The notes: generated by a model from the letters alone, not told the origin. A DNA stretch of 64,000 bases from Saccoglossus kowalevskii (GCF_000003605.2 NW_003130542.1:1-64000), one strand, 5' to 3'. Shown: positions 20,561 through 32,090, counted from the first letter of the stretch. Made by a program: numbers and translations.

Positions 20561-20632
20561 TGCATTGGCCGGGAGTTGAACCCGGATCGACTGCTTGGAA
20601 GGCAACCATGCTAACCGTTACACCACCAATGC
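20561..20632 (-). tRNA. tRNA-Gly(UCC)
   Basis: Unit 40, consensus. Confidence 0.94.
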
Positions 20633-20800
20633 CAGGCTCATTACAGTTTGTCTAATTAGCGATGTCGGAAAGTTCATTTTTGGGGAGATGTATTGAAAAT
20701 GTAACATGATTCAATGTTCATTGTGTTCATTGAATAAATCGAAGTGATTTTATTTAGTGATTCAATTTTTTTTCAATCCTTTCATTTTGTAACTCATCTC

Positions 20801-20872
20801 GGACATGTAGCTCAGTGGTAGAGCGCATGCTTTGCATGTATGAGGCCCCGGTTTCGAAACCCGGCATCTCCA
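20801..20872 (+). tRNA. tRNA-Ala(UGC) lacking the G3-U70 pair
   Basis: Unit 40. Acceptor GGACATG as in unit 22, plus a lost T-stem 53:61 pair inside the B box. Likely a pseudogene. Confidence 0.5.
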
Positions 20873-21078
20873 TTTTCTGATGCTGGTTGAATACAAGTTG
20901 ATGAGGGGGGGAAAATGTTTTAGAGATGTGTTGATTCGTAAACCATTTGATCATCTTGAACCCACTTGTAAATTAGTTGAAGGAAACTATATTCTTCAAT
21001 TCAGTTATTGCTCAATAGCTTATATTTGGTAGTGACAAGAAATTGACACGCATTCATTGCCTCAAAACAATCTGCTGC

Positions 21079-21150
21079 TGCATTGGCCGGGAGTTGAACC
21101 CGGATCGACTGCTTGGAAGGCAACCATGCTAACCGTTACACCACCAATGC
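21079..21150 (-). tRNA. tRNA-Gly(UCC)
   Basis: Unit 41, consensus. Confidence 0.94.
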
Positions 21151-21318
21151 CAGGCTCATTACAGTTTGTCTAATTAGCGATGTAGGAAAGTTCATTTTTG
21201 GGGAGATGTATTGAAAATGTAACATGATTCAATGTTCATTGTGTTCATTGAATAAATCGAAGTGATTTTATTTAGTGATTCAATTTTTTTTCAATCCTTT
21301 CATTTTGTAACTCATCTC

Positions 21319-21390
21319 GGGGATGTAGCTCAGTGGTAGAGCGCATGCTTTGCATGTATGAGGCCCCGGGTTCGAAACCCGGCATCTCCA
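21319..21390 (+). tRNA. tRNA-Ala(UGC)
   Basis: Unit 41, consensus. Confidence 0.94.
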
Positions 21391-21616
21391 TTTTCTGATG
21401 CTGGTTGAAAACAAGTTTATGAGGGGGGAAAAACGTTTTAGAGATGTGTTGATTCGTAATTGAAAGTAACATAAAGCTAAACCATTTGATCATCTTGAAC
21501 CCACTTGTAAATTAGTTGAAGGAAACTATATTCTTCAATTCAGTTATTGCTCAATAGCTTATATTTGGTAGTGACAAGAAATTGACACGCATTCATTGCC
21601 TCAAACAATCTGCTGC

Positions 21617-21688
21617 TGCATTGGCCGGGAGTTGAACCCGGATCGACTGCTTGGAAGGCAACCATGCTAACCGTTACACCACCAATGC
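21617..21688 (-). tRNA. tRNA-Gly(UCC), terminator shortened
   Basis: Unit 42. Consensus gene with a T3 instead of T4 terminator. Confidence 0.88.
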
Positions 21689-21856
21689 CAGGCTCATTAC
21701 AGTTTGTCTAATTAGCGATGTAGGAAAGTTCATTTTTGGGGAGATGTATTGAAAATGTAACATGATTCAATGTTCATTGTGTTCATTGAATAAATCGAAG
21801 TGATTTTATTTAGTGATTCAATTTTTTTTCAATCCTTTCATTTTGTAACTCATCTC

Positions 21857-21928
21857 GGGGATGTAGCTCAGTGGTAGAGCGCATGCTTTGCATGTATGAG
21901 GCCCCGGGTTCGAAACCCGGCATCTCCA
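21857..21928 (+). tRNA. tRNA-Ala(UGC)
   Basis: Unit 42, consensus. Confidence 0.94.
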
Positions 21929-22155
21929 TTTTCTGATGCTGGTTGAAAACAAGTTGATGAGGGGGGAAAAACGTTTTAGAGATGTGTTGATTCGTAATTG
22001 AAAGTAACATAAAGCTAAACCATTTGATCATCTTGAACCCACTTGTAAATTAGTTGAAGGAAACTATATTCTTCAATTCAGTTATTGCTCAATAGCTTAT
22101 ATTTGGTAGTGACAAGAAATTGACACGCATTCATTGCCTCAAAACAATCTGCTGC

Positions 22156-22227
22156 TGCATTGGCCGGGAGTTGAACCCTGATAAACTGTTTGGAAGGAAA
22201 CCATGCTAACCGTTACACCACCAATGC
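22156..22227 (-). pseudogene. tRNA-Gly(UCC), heavily substituted
   Basis: Unit 43. Two anticodon-stem pairs (30:40, 31:39) and one T-stem pair are lost, with further variable-loop changes. The anticodon is intact. The same set of changes occurs at 56548. Confidence 0.65.
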
Positions 22228-22395
22228 CAGGCTCATTACAGTTTGTCTAATTAGCGATGTCGGAAAGTTCATTTTTGGGGAGATGTATTGAAAATGTAAC
22301 ATGATTCAATGTTCATTGTGTTCATTGAATAAATCGAAGTGATTTTATTTAGTGATTCAATTTTTTTTCAATCCTTTCATTTTGTAACTCATCTC

Positions 22396-22467
22396 GGGGA
22401 TGTAGCTCAGTGGTAGAGCGCATGCTTTGCATGTATGAGGCCCAGGGTTCGAAACCCGGAATCTCCA
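22396..22467 (+). tRNA. tRNA-Ala(UGC), degraded
   Basis: Unit 43. T-stem 50:64 and acceptor 7:66 are mismatched. Confidence 0.58.
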
Positions 22468-22694
22468 TTTTCTGATGCTGGTTGAAAACAAGTTGATGAG
22501 GGGGGAAAAACGTTTTAGAGATGTGTTGATTCGTAATTGAAAGTAACATAAAGCTAAACCATTTGATCATCTTGAACCCACTTGTAAATTAGTTGAAGGA
22601 AACTATATTCTTCAATTCAGTTATTGCTCAATAGCTTATATTTGGTAGTGACAAGAAATTGACACGCATTCATTGCCTCAAAACAATCTGCTGC

Positions 22695-22766
22695 TGCATT
22701 GGCCGGGAGTTGAACCCGGATCGACTGCTTGGAAGGCAACCATGCTAACCGTTACACCACCAATGC
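22695..22766 (-). tRNA. tRNA-Gly(UCC)
   Basis: Unit 44, consensus. Confidence 0.94.
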
Positions 22767-22934
22767 CAGGCTCATTACAGTTTGTCTAATTAGCGATGTC
22801 GGAAAGTTCATTTTTGGGGAGATGTATTGAAAATGTAACATGATTCAATGTTCATTGTGTTCATTGAATAAATCGAAGTGATTTTATTTAGTGATTCAAT
22901 TTTTTTTCAATCCTTTCAGTTTGTAACTCATCTC

Positions 22935-23006
22935 GGGGATGTAGCTCAGTGGTAGAGCGCATGCTTTGCATGTATGAGGCCCCGGGTTCGAAATCCGGCA
23001 TCTCCA
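22935..23006 (+). tRNA. tRNA-Ala(UGC)
   Basis: Unit 44. T-stem 53:61 is G-U. Confidence 0.85.
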
Positions 23007-23233
23007 TTTTCTGATGCTGGTTGAAAACAAGTTGATGAGGGGGGAAAAACGCTTTAGAGATGTGTTGATTCGTAATTGAAAGTAACATAAAGCTAAACCA
23101 TTTGATCATCTTGAACCCACTTGTAAATTAGTTGAAGGAAACTATATTCTTCAATTCAGTTATTGCTCAATAGCTTATATTTGGTAGTGACAAGAAATTG
23201 ACACGCATTCATTGCCTCAAAACAATCTGCTGC

Positions 23234-23305
23234 TGCATTGGCCGGGAGTTGAACCAAGATCGACTGCTTGGAAGGCAACCATGCTAACCGTTACACCACC
23301 AATGC
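23234..23305 (-). tRNA. tRNA-Gly(UCC)
   Basis: Unit 45. T stem has one wobble (50:64) and one mismatch (51:63). Confidence 0.7.
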
Positions 23306-23473
23306 CAGGCTCATTACAGTTTGTCTAATTAGCGATGTCGGAAAGTTCATTTTTGGGGAGATGTATTGAAAATGTAACATGATTCAATGTTCATTGTGTT
23401 CATTGAATAAATCGAAGTGATTTTATTTAGTGATTCAATTTTTTTTCAATCCTTTCATTTTGTAACTCATCTC

Positions 23474-23545
23474 GGGGATGTAGCTCAGTGGTAGAGCGCA
23501 TGCTTTGCATGTATGAGGCCCCGGGTTCGAAACCCGGCATCTCCA
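23474..23545 (+). tRNA. tRNA-Ala(UGC)
   Basis: Unit 45, consensus. Confidence 0.94.
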
Positions 23546-23772
23546 TTTTCTGATGCTGGTTGAAAACAAGTTGATGAGTGGGGGAAAACGTTTTAGAGAT
23601 GTGTTGATTCGTAATTGAAAGTAACATAAAGCTAAACCATTTGATCATCTTGAACCCACTTGTAAATTAGTTGAAGGAAACTATATTCTTCAATTCAGTT
23701 ATTGCTCAATAGCTTATATTTGGTAGTGACAAGAAATTGACACGCATTCATTGCCTCAAAACAATCTGCTGC

Positions 23773-23844
23773 TGCATTGGCCGGGAGTTGAACCCGGATC
23801 GGCTGCTTGGAAGGCAACCATGCTAACCGTTACACCACCAATGC
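23773..23844 (-). tRNA. tRNA-Gly(UCC)
   Basis: Unit 46. Base 43 change turns the first anticodon-stem pair from G-U to G-C. Shared with 24312, 29691 and 54404. Confidence 0.9.
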
Positions 23845-24012
23845 CAGGCTCATTACAGTTTGTCTAATTAGCGATGTCGGAAAGTTCATTTTTGGGGAGA
23901 TGTATTGAAAATGTAACATGATTCAATGTTCATTGTGTTCATTGAATAAATCGAAGTGATTTTATTTAGTGAGTCAATTTTTTTTCAATCCTTTCATTTT
24001 GTAACTCATCTC

Positions 24013-24084
24013 GGGGATGTAGCTCAGTGGTAGAGCGCATGCTTTGCATGTATGAGGCCCCGGGTTCGAAACCCGGCATCTCCA
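24013..24084 (+). tRNA. tRNA-Ala(UGC)
   Basis: Unit 46, consensus. Confidence 0.94.
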
Positions 24085-24311
24085 TTTTCTGATGCTGGTT
24101 GAAAACAAGTTGATGAGTGGGGGAAAACGTTTTAGAGATGTGTTGATTCGTAATTGAAAGTAACATAAAGCTAAACCATTTGATCATCTTGAACCCACTT
24201 GTAAATTAGTTGAAGGAAACTATATTCTTCAATTCAGTTATTGCTCAATAGCTTATATTTGGTAGTGACAAGAAATTGACACGCATTCATTGCCTCAAAA
24301 CAATCTGCTGC

Positions 24312-24383
24312 TGCATTGGCCGGGAGTTGAACCCGGATCGGCTGCTTGGAAGGCAACCATGCTAACCGTTACACCACCAATGC
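24312..24383 (-). tRNA. tRNA-Gly(UCC)
   Basis: Unit 47. Same stem-strengthening change as unit 46. Confidence 0.9.
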
Positions 24384-24551
24384 CAGGCTCATTACAGTTT
24401 GTCTAATTAGCGATGTCGGAAAGTTCATTTTTGGGGAGATGTATTGAAAATGTAACATGATTCAATGTTCATTGTGTTCATTGAATAAATCGAAGTGATT
24501 TTATTTAGTGATTCAATTTTTTTTCAATCCTTTCATTTTGTAACTCATCTC

Positions 24552-24623
24552 GGGGATGTAGCTCAGTGGTAGAGCGCATACTTTGCATATATGAGGCCCC
24601 GGGTTCGAAACCCGGCATCTCCA
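24552..24623 (+). tRNA. tRNA-Ala(UGC)
   Basis: Unit 47. Anticodon stem: 30:40 becomes A-U but 31:39 becomes a C-A mismatch. Confidence 0.72.
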
Positions 24624-24850
24624 TTTTCTGATGCTGGTTGAAAACAAGTTGATGAGGGGGGAAAAACGTTTTAGAGATGTGTTGATTCGTAATTGAAAGT
24701 AACATAAAGCTAAACCATTTGATCATCTTGAACCCACTTGTAAATTAGTTGAAGGAAACTATATTCTTCAATTCAGTTATTGCTCAATAGCTTATATTTG
24801 GTAGTGACAAGAAATTGACACGCATTCATTGCCTCAAAACAATCTGCTGC

Positions 24851-24922
24851 TGCATTGGCCGGGAGTTGAACCCGGATCGACTGCTTGGAAGGCAACCATG
24901 CTAACCGTTACACCACCAATGC
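24851..24922 (-). tRNA. tRNA-Gly(UCC)
   Basis: Unit 48, consensus. Confidence 0.94.
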
Positions 24923-25090
24923 CAGGCTCATTACAGTTTGTCTAATTAGCGATGTCGGAAAGTTCATTTTTGGGGAGATGTATTGAAAATGTAACATGAT
25001 TCAATGTTCATTGTGTTCATTGAATAAATCGAAGTGATTTTATTTAGTGATTCAATTTTTTTTCAATCCTTTCATTTTGTAACTCATCTC

Positions 25091-25162
25091 GGGGATGTAG
25101 CTCAGTGGTAGAGCGCATGCTTTGCATGTATGAGGCCCCGGGTTCGAAACCCGGCATCTCCA
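25091..25162 (+). tRNA. tRNA-Ala(UGC)
   Basis: Unit 48, consensus. Confidence 0.94.
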
Positions 25163-25389
25163 TTTTCTGATGCTGGTTGAAAACAAGTTGATGAGGGGGG
25201 GGAAACGTTTTAGAGATGTGTTGATTCGTAATTGAAAGTAACATAAAGCTAAACCATTTGATCATCTTGAACCCACTTGTAAAATAGTTGAAGGAAACTA
25301 TATTCTTCAATTCAGTTATTGCTCAATAGCTTATATTTGGTAGTGACAAGAAATTGACACGCATTCATTGCCTCAAAACAATCTGCTGC

Positions 25390-25461
25390 TGCATTGGCCG
25401 GGAGTTGAACCCGGATCGACTGCTTGGAAGGCAACCATGCTAACCGTTACACCACCAATGC
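25390..25461 (-). tRNA. tRNA-Gly(UCC)
   Basis: Unit 49, consensus. Confidence 0.94.
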
Positions 25462-25629
25462 CAGGCTCATTACAGTTTGTCTAATTAGCGATGTCGGAAA
25501 GTTCATTTTTGGGGAGATGTATTGAAAATGTAACATGATTCAATGTTCATTGTGTTCATTGAATAAATCGAAGTGATTTTATTTAGTGATTCAATTTTTT
25601 TTCAATCCTTTCATTTTGCAACTCATCTC

Positions 25630-25701
25630 GGGGATGTAGCTCAGTGGTAGAGCGCATGCTTTGCATGTATGAGGCCCCGGGTTCGAAACCCGGCATCTCC
25701 A
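25630..25701 (+). tRNA. tRNA-Ala(UGC)
   Basis: Unit 49, consensus. Confidence 0.94.
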
Positions 25702-25928
25702 TTTTCTGATGCTGGTTGAAAACAAGTTGATGAGGGGGGGAAAACGTTTTAGAGATGTGTTGATTCGTAATTGAAAGTAACATAAAGCTAAACCATTTGA
25801 TCATCTTGAACCCACTTGTAAATTAGTTGAAGGAAACTATATTCTTCAATTCAGTTATTGCTCAATAGCTTATATTTGGTAGTGACAAGAAATTGACACG
25901 CATTCATTGCCTCAAAACAATCTGCTGC

Positions 25929-26000
25929 TGCATTGGCCGGGAGTTGAACCCGGATCGACTGCTTGGAAGGCAACCATGCTAACCGTTACACCACCAATGC
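25929..26000 (-). tRNA. tRNA-Gly(UCC)
   Basis: Unit 50, consensus. Confidence 0.94.
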
Positions 26001-26168
26001 CAGGCTCATTACAGTTTGTCTAATTAGCGATGTCGGAAAGTTCATTTTTGGGGAGATGTATTGAAAATGTAACATGATTCAATGTTCATTGTGTTCATTG
26101 AATAAATCGAAGTGATTTTATTTAGTGATTCAATTTTTTTTCAATCCTTTCATTTTGCAACTCATCTC

Positions 26169-26240
26169 GGGGATGTAGCTCAGTGGTAGAGCGCATGCTT
26201 TGCATGTATGAGGCCCCGGGTTCGAAACCCGGCATCTCCA
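26169..26240 (+). tRNA. tRNA-Ala(UGC)
   Basis: Unit 50, consensus. Confidence 0.94.
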
Positions 26241-26465
26241 TTTTCTGATGCTGGTTGAAAACAAGTTGATGAGGGGGGGGAAACGTTTTAGAGATGTGTT
26301 GATTCGTAATTGAAAGTAACATAAAGCTAAACCATTTGATCATCTTGAACCCACTTGTAAATTAGTTGAAGGAAACTATATTCTTCAATTCAGTTATTGC
26401 TCATAGCTTATATTTGGTAGTGACAAGAAATTGACACGCATTCATTGCCTCAAACAATCTGCTGC

Positions 26466-26538
26466 TGCATTGGCCGGGAGTTGAACCCGGGATCGACTGC
26501 TTGGAAGGCAACCATGCTAACCGTTACACCACCAATGC
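26466..26538 (-). tRNA. tRNA-Gly(UCC), one-base insertion
   Basis: Unit 51. 73 nt with an extra C at the variable loop/T stem border, tolerable in structure. The terminator is T3. Confidence 0.78.
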
Positions 26539-26706
26539 CAGGCTCATTACAGTTTGTCTAATTAGCGAAGTCGGAAAGTTCATTTTTGGGGAGATGTATT
26601 GAAAATGTAACATGATTCAATGTTCATTGTGTTCATTGAATAAATCGAAGTGATTTTATATAGTGATTCAATTTTTTTTCAATCCTTTCATTTTGTAACT
26701 CATCTC

Positions 26707-26778
26707 GGGGATGTAGCTCAGTGGTAGAGCGCATGCTTTGCATGTATGAGGCCCCGAGTTCGAAACCCGGCATCTCCA
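26707..26778 (+). tRNA. tRNA-Ala(UGC)
   Basis: Unit 51. T-stem 52:62 is an A-C mismatch, within the B box. Shared with 28319, as is a 6 bp deletion in the downstream spacer. Confidence 0.7.
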
Positions 26779-26999
26779 TTTTCTGATGCTGGTTGAAAAC
26801 AAGTTGATGAGGGGGGAAAAACGTTTTAGAGATGTGTTGATTCGTAATTGAAAGTAACATAAACCATTTGATCATCTTGAACCCACTTGTAAATTAGTTG
26901 AAGGAAACTATATTCTTCAATTCAGTTATTGCTCAATAGCTTATATTTGGTAGTGACAAGAAATTGACACGCATTCATTGCCTCAAAACAATCTGCTGC

Positions 27000-27071
27000 T
27001 GCATTGGCCGGGAGTTGAACCCGGATCGACTGCTTGGAAGGCAACCATGCTAACCGTTACACCACCAATGC
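27000..27071 (-). tRNA. tRNA-Gly(UCC)
   Basis: Unit 52, consensus. Confidence 0.94.
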
Positions 27072-27239
27072 CAGGCTCATTACAGTTTGTCTAATTAGCG
27101 ATGTCGGAAAGTTCATTTTTGGGGAGATGTATTGAAAATGTAACATGATTCAATGTTCATTGTGTTCATTGAATAAATCGAAGTGATTTTATTTAGTGAT
27201 TCAATTTTTTTTCAATCCTTTTATTTTGTAACTCATCTC

Positions 27240-27311
27240 GGGGATGTAGCTCAGTGGTAGAGCGCATGCTTTGCATGTATGAGGCCACGGGTTCGAAACC
27301 CGGCATCTCCA
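27240..27311 (+). tRNA. tRNA-Ala(UGC)
   Basis: Unit 52. First T-stem pair is A-G, as in unit 2, and the spacer variants match unit 2 too. Confidence 0.73.
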
Positions 27312-27538
27312 TTTTCTGATGCTGGTTGAAAACAAGTTGATGAAGGGGGAAAAACGTTTTAGAGATGTGTTGATTCGTAATTGAAAGTAACATAAAGCTA
27401 AACCATTTGATCATCTTGAAGCCACTTGTAAATTAGTTGAAGGAAACTATATTCTTCAATTCAGTTATTGCTCAATAGCTTATATTTGGTAGTGACAAGA
27501 AATTGACACGCATTCATTGCCTCAAAACAATCTGCTGC

Positions 27539-27610
27539 TGCATTGGCCGGTAGTTGAACCCGGATCGACTGCTTGGAAGGCAACCATGCTAACCGTTACA
27601 CCACCAATGC
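27539..27610 (-). tRNA. tRNA-Gly(UCC)
   Basis: Unit 53. T-stem 53:61 G-A mismatch, as in units 3 and 55. Confidence 0.72.
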
Positions 27611-27779
27611 CAGGCTCATTACAGTTTGTCTAATTAGCGATATCGGAAAGTTCATTTTTTGGGGAGATGTATTGAAAATGTAACATGATTCAATGTTCAT
27701 TGTGTTCATTGAATAAATCGAAGTGATTTTATTTAGTGATTCAATTTTTTTTCAATCCTTTCATTTTGTAACTCATCTC

Positions 27780-27851
27780 GGGGATGTAGCTCAGTGGTAG
27801 AGCGCATGCTTTGCATGTATGAGGCCCCGGGTTCGAAACCCGGCATCTCCA
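27780..27851 (+). tRNA. tRNA-Ala(UGC)
   Basis: Unit 53, consensus. Confidence 0.94.
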
Positions 27852-28078
27852 TTTTCTGATGCTGGTTGAAAACAAGTTGATGAGGGGGAAAAAACGTTTT
27901 AGAGATGTGTTGATTCGTAATTGAAAGTAACATAAAGCTAAACCATTTGATCATCTTGAACCCACTTGTAAATTAGTTGAAGGAAACTATATTCTTCAAT
28001 TCAGTTATTGCTCAATAGCTTATATTTGGTAGTGACAAGAAATTGACACGCATTCATTGCCTCAAAACAATCTGCTGC

Positions 28079-28150
28079 TGCATTGGCCGGGAGTTGAACC
28101 CGGATCGACTGCTTGGAAGGCAACCATGCTAACCGTTACACCACCAATGC
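28079..28150 (-). tRNA. tRNA-Gly(UCC)
   Basis: Unit 54, consensus. Confidence 0.94.
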
Positions 28151-28318
28151 CAGGCTCATTACAGTTTGTCTAATTAGCGATGTCGGAAAGTTCATTTTTG
28201 GGGAGATGTATTGAAAATGTAACATGATTCAATGTTCATTGTGTTCATTGAATAAATCGAAGTGATTTTATTTAGTGATTCAATTTTTTTTCAATCCTTT
28301 CATTTTGTAACTCATCTC

Positions 28319-28390
28319 GGGGATGTAGCTCAGTGGTAGAGCGCATGCTTTGCATGTATGAGGCCCCGAGTTCGAAACCCGGCATCTCCA
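28319..28390 (+). tRNA. tRNA-Ala(UGC)
   Basis: Unit 54. T-stem 52:62 A-C mismatch, as in unit 51. Confidence 0.7.
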
Positions 28391-28611
28391 TTTTCTGATG
28401 CTGGTTGAAAACAAGTTGATGAGGGGGGAAAAACGTTTTAGAGATGTGTTGATTCGTAATTGAAAGTAACATAAACCATTTGATCATCTTGAACCCACTT
28501 GTAAATTAGTTGAAGGAAACTATATTCTTCAATTCAGTTATTGCTCAATAGCTTATATTTGGTAGTGACAAGAAATTGACACGCATTCATTGCCTCAAAA
28601 CAATCTGCTGC

Positions 28612-28683
28612 TGCATTGGCCGGTAGTTGAACCCGGATCGACTGCTTGGAAGGCAACCATGCTAACCGTTACACCACCAATGC
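28612..28683 (-). tRNA. tRNA-Gly(UCC)
   Basis: Unit 55. T-stem 53:61 mismatch, as in unit 53. Confidence 0.72.
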
Positions 28684-28852
28684 CAGGCTCATTACAGTTT
28701 GTCTAATTAGCGATATCGGAAAGTTCATTTTTTGGGGAGATGTATTGAAAATGTAACATGATTCAATGTTCATTGTGTTCATTGAATAAATCGAAGTGAT
28801 TTTATTTAGTGATTCAATTTTTTTTCAATCCTTTCATTTTGTAACTCATCTC

Positions 28853-28924
28853 GGGGATGTAGCTCAGTGGTAGAGCGCATGCTTTGCATGTATGAGGCCC
28901 CGGGTTCGAAACCCGGCATCTCCA
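28853..28924 (+). tRNA. tRNA-Ala(UGC)
   Basis: Unit 55, consensus. Confidence 0.94.
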
Positions 28925-29151
28925 TTTTCTGATGCTGGTTGAAAACAAGTTGATGAGGGGGGAAAAACATTTTAGAGATGTGTTGATTCGTAATTGAAAG
29001 TAACATAAAGCTAAACCATTTGATCATCTTGAACCCACTTGTAAATTAGTTGAAGGAAACTATATTCTTCAATTCAGTTATTGCTCAATAGCTTATATTT
29101 GGTAGTGACAAGAAATTGACACGCATTCATTGCCTCAAAACAATCTGCTGC

Positions 29152-29223
29152 TGCATTGGCCGGGAGTTGAACCCGGATCGACTGCTTGGAAGGCAACCAT
29201 GCTAACCGTTACACCACCAATGC
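29152..29223 (-). tRNA. tRNA-Gly(UCC)
   Basis: Unit 56, consensus. Confidence 0.94.
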
Positions 29224-29391
29224 CAGGCTCATTACAGTTTGTCTAATTAGCGATGTCGGAAAGTTCATTTTTGGGGAGATGTATTGAAAATGTAACATGA
29301 TTCAATGTTCATTGTGTTCATTGAATAAATCGAAGTGATTTTATTTAGTGATTCAATTTTTTTTCAATCCTTTCATTTTGTAACTCATCTC

Positions 29392-29463
29392 GGGGATGTA
29401 GCTCAGTGGTAGAGCGCATGCTTTGCATGTATGAGGCCCCGGGTTCGAAACCCGGCATCTCCA
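29392..29463 (+). tRNA. tRNA-Ala(UGC)
   Basis: Unit 56, consensus. Confidence 0.94.
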
Positions 29464-29690
29464 TTTTCTGATGCTGGTTGAAAACAAGTTGATGAGTGGG
29501 GGAAAACGTTTTAGAGATGTGTTGATTCGTAATTGAAAGTAACATAAAGCTAAACCATTTGATCATCTTGAACCCACTTGTAAATTAGTTGAAGGAAACT
29601 ATATTCTTCAATTCAGTTATTGCTCAATAGCTTATATTTGGTAGTGACAAGAAATTGACACGCATTCATTGCCTCAAAACAATCTGCTGC

Positions 29691-29762
29691 TGCATTGGCC
29701 GGGAGTTGAACCCGGATCGGCTGCTTGGAAGGCAACCATGCTAACCGTTACACCACCAATGC
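29691..29762 (-). tRNA. tRNA-Gly(UCC)
   Basis: Unit 57. G27-C43 variant, as in unit 46. Confidence 0.9.
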
Positions 29763-29931
29763 CAGGCTCATTACAGTTTGTCTAATTAGCGATGTCGGAA
29801 AGTTCATTTTTGGGGAGATGTATTGAAAATGTAACATGATTCAATGTTCATTGTGTTCATTGAATAAATCGAAGTGATTTTATTTAGTGATTCAATTTTT
29901 TTTTCAATCCTTTCATTTTGTAACTCATCTC

Positions 29932-30003
29932 GGGGATGTAGCTCAGTGGTAGAGCGCATGCTTTGCATGTATGAGGCCCCGGGTTCGAAACCCGGCATCT
30001 CCA
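29932..30003 (+). tRNA. tRNA-Ala(UGC)
   Basis: Unit 57, consensus. T9 tract upstream. Confidence 0.94.
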
Positions 30004-30230
30004 TTTTCTGATGCTGGTTGAAAACAAGTTGATGAGGGGGGAAAAACGTTTTAGAGATGTGTTGATTCGTAATTGAAAGTAACATAAAGCTAAACCATTT
30101 GATCATCTTGAACCCACTTGTAAATTAGTTGAAGGAAAATATATTCTTCAATTCAGTTATTGCTCAATAGCTTATATTTGGTAGTGACAAGAAATTGACA
30201 CGCATTCATTGCCTCAAAACAATCTGCTGC

Positions 30231-30302
30231 TGCATTGGCCGGGAGTTGAACCCGGATCGACTGCTTGGAAGGCAACCATGCTAACCGTTACACCACCAAT
30301 GC
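30231..30302 (-). tRNA. tRNA-Gly(UCC)
   Basis: Unit 58, consensus. Confidence 0.94.
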
Positions 30303-30470
30303 CAGGCTCATTACAGTTTGTCTAATTAGCGATGTCGGAAAGTTCATTTTTGGGGAGATGTATTGAAAATGTAACATGATTCAATGTTCATTGTGTTCAT
30401 TGAATAAATCGAAGTGATTTTATTTAGTGATTCAATTTTTTTTCAATCCTTTCATTTTGTAACTCATCTC

Positions 30471-30542
30471 GGGGATGTAGCTCAGTGGTAGAGCGCATGC
30501 TTTGCATGTATGAGGCCCCGGGTTCGAAACCCGGCATCTCCA
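30471..30542 (+). tRNA. tRNA-Ala(UGC)
   Basis: Unit 58, consensus. Confidence 0.94.
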
Positions 30543-30769
30543 TTTTCTGATGCTGGTTGAAAACAAGTTGATGAGGGGGGAAAAACGTTTTAGAGATGTG
30601 TTGATTCGTAATTGAAAGTAACATAAAGCTAAACCATTTGATCATCTTGAACCCACTTGTAAATTAGTTGAAGGAAACTATATTCTTCAATTCAGTTATT
30701 GCTCAATAGCTTATATTTGGTAGTGACAAGAAATTGACACGCATTCATTGCCTCAAAACAATCTGCTGC

Positions 30770-30841
30770 TGCATTGGCCGGGAGTTGAACCCGGATCGAC
30801 TGCTTGGAAGGCAACCATGCTAACCGTTACACCACCAATGC
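30770..30841 (-). tRNA. tRNA-Gly(UCC)
   Basis: Unit 59, consensus. Confidence 0.94.
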
Positions 30842-31010
30842 CAGGCTCATTACAGTTTGTCTAATTAGCGATGTCGGAAAGTTCATTTTTGGGGAGATGT
30901 ATTGAAAATGTAACATGATTCAATGTTCATTGTGTTCATTGAATAAATCGAAGTGATTTTATTTAGTGATTCAATTTTTTTTTCAATCCTTTCATTTTGT
31001 AACTCATCTC

Positions 31011-31082
31011 GGGGATGTAGCTCAGTGGTAGAGCGCATGCTTTGCATGTATGAGGCCCCGGGTTCGAAACCCGGCATCTCCA
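31011..31082 (+). tRNA. tRNA-Ala(UGC)
   Basis: Unit 59, consensus. T9 tract upstream. Confidence 0.94.
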
Positions 31083-31309
31083 TTTTCTGATGCTGGTTGA
31101 AAACAAGTTGATGAGGGGGGGAAAACGTTTTAGAGATGTGTTGATTCGTAATTGAAAGTAACATAAAGCTAAACCATTTGATCATCTTGAACCCACTTGT
31201 AAATTAGTTGAAGGAAACTATATTCTTCAATTCAGTTATTGCTCAATAGCTTATATTTGGTAGTGACAGGAAATTGACACGCATTCATTGCCTCAAAACA
31301 ATCTGCTGC

Positions 31310-31381
31310 TGCATTGGCCGGAAGTTGAACCCGGATCGACTGCTTGGAAGGCAACCATGCTAACCGTTACACCACCAATGC
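31310..31381 (-). tRNA. tRNA-Gly(UCC)
   Basis: Unit 60. T-stem 53:61 is G-U. Confidence 0.86.
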
Positions 31382-31549
31382 CAGGCTCATTACAGTTTGT
31401 CTAATTAGCGATGTCGGAAAGTTCATTTTTGGGGAGATGTATTGAAAATGTAACATGATTCAATGTTCATTGTGTTCATTGAATAAATCGAAGTGATTTT
31501 ATTTAGTGATTCAATTTTTTTTCAATCCTTTCATTTTGTAACTCATATC

Positions 31550-31621
31550 GGGGATGTAGCTCAGTGGTAGAGCGCATGCTTTGCATGTATGAGGCCCCGG
31601 GTTCGAAACCCGGCATCTCAA
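31550..31621 (+). tRNA. tRNA-Ala(UGC)
   Basis: Unit 60. Terminal pair 1:72 is G-A, linked to a C to A change 3 bp upstream. The linked pair recurs at 43921 and 59468. Confidence 0.75.
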
Positions 31622-31849
31622 TTTTCTGATGCTGGTTGAAAACAAGTTGATGAGGGGGGGGAAAACGTTTTAGAGATGTGTTGATTCGTAATTGAAAGTA
31701 ACATAAAGCTAAACCATTTGATCATCTTGAACCCACTTGTAAATTAGTTGAAGGAAACTATATTCTTCAATTCAGTTATTGCTCAATAGCTTATATTTGG
31801 TAGTGACAAGAAATTGACACGCATTCATTGCCTCAAAACAATCTGCTGC

Positions 31850-31921
31850 TGCATTGGCCGGGAGTTGAACCCGGATCGACTGCTTGGAAGGCAACCATGC
31901 TAACCGTTACACCACCAATGC
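31850..31921 (-). tRNA. tRNA-Gly(UCC)
   Basis: Unit 61, consensus. Confidence 0.94.
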
Positions 31922-32090
31922 CAGGCTCATTACAGTTTGTCTAATTAGCGATGTCGGAAAGTTCATTTTTGGGGAGATGTATTGAAAATGTAACATGATT
32001 CAATGTTCATTGTGTTCATTGAATAAATCGAAGTGATTTTATTTAGTGATTCAATTTTTTTTTCAATCCTTTCATTTTGTAACTCATCTC

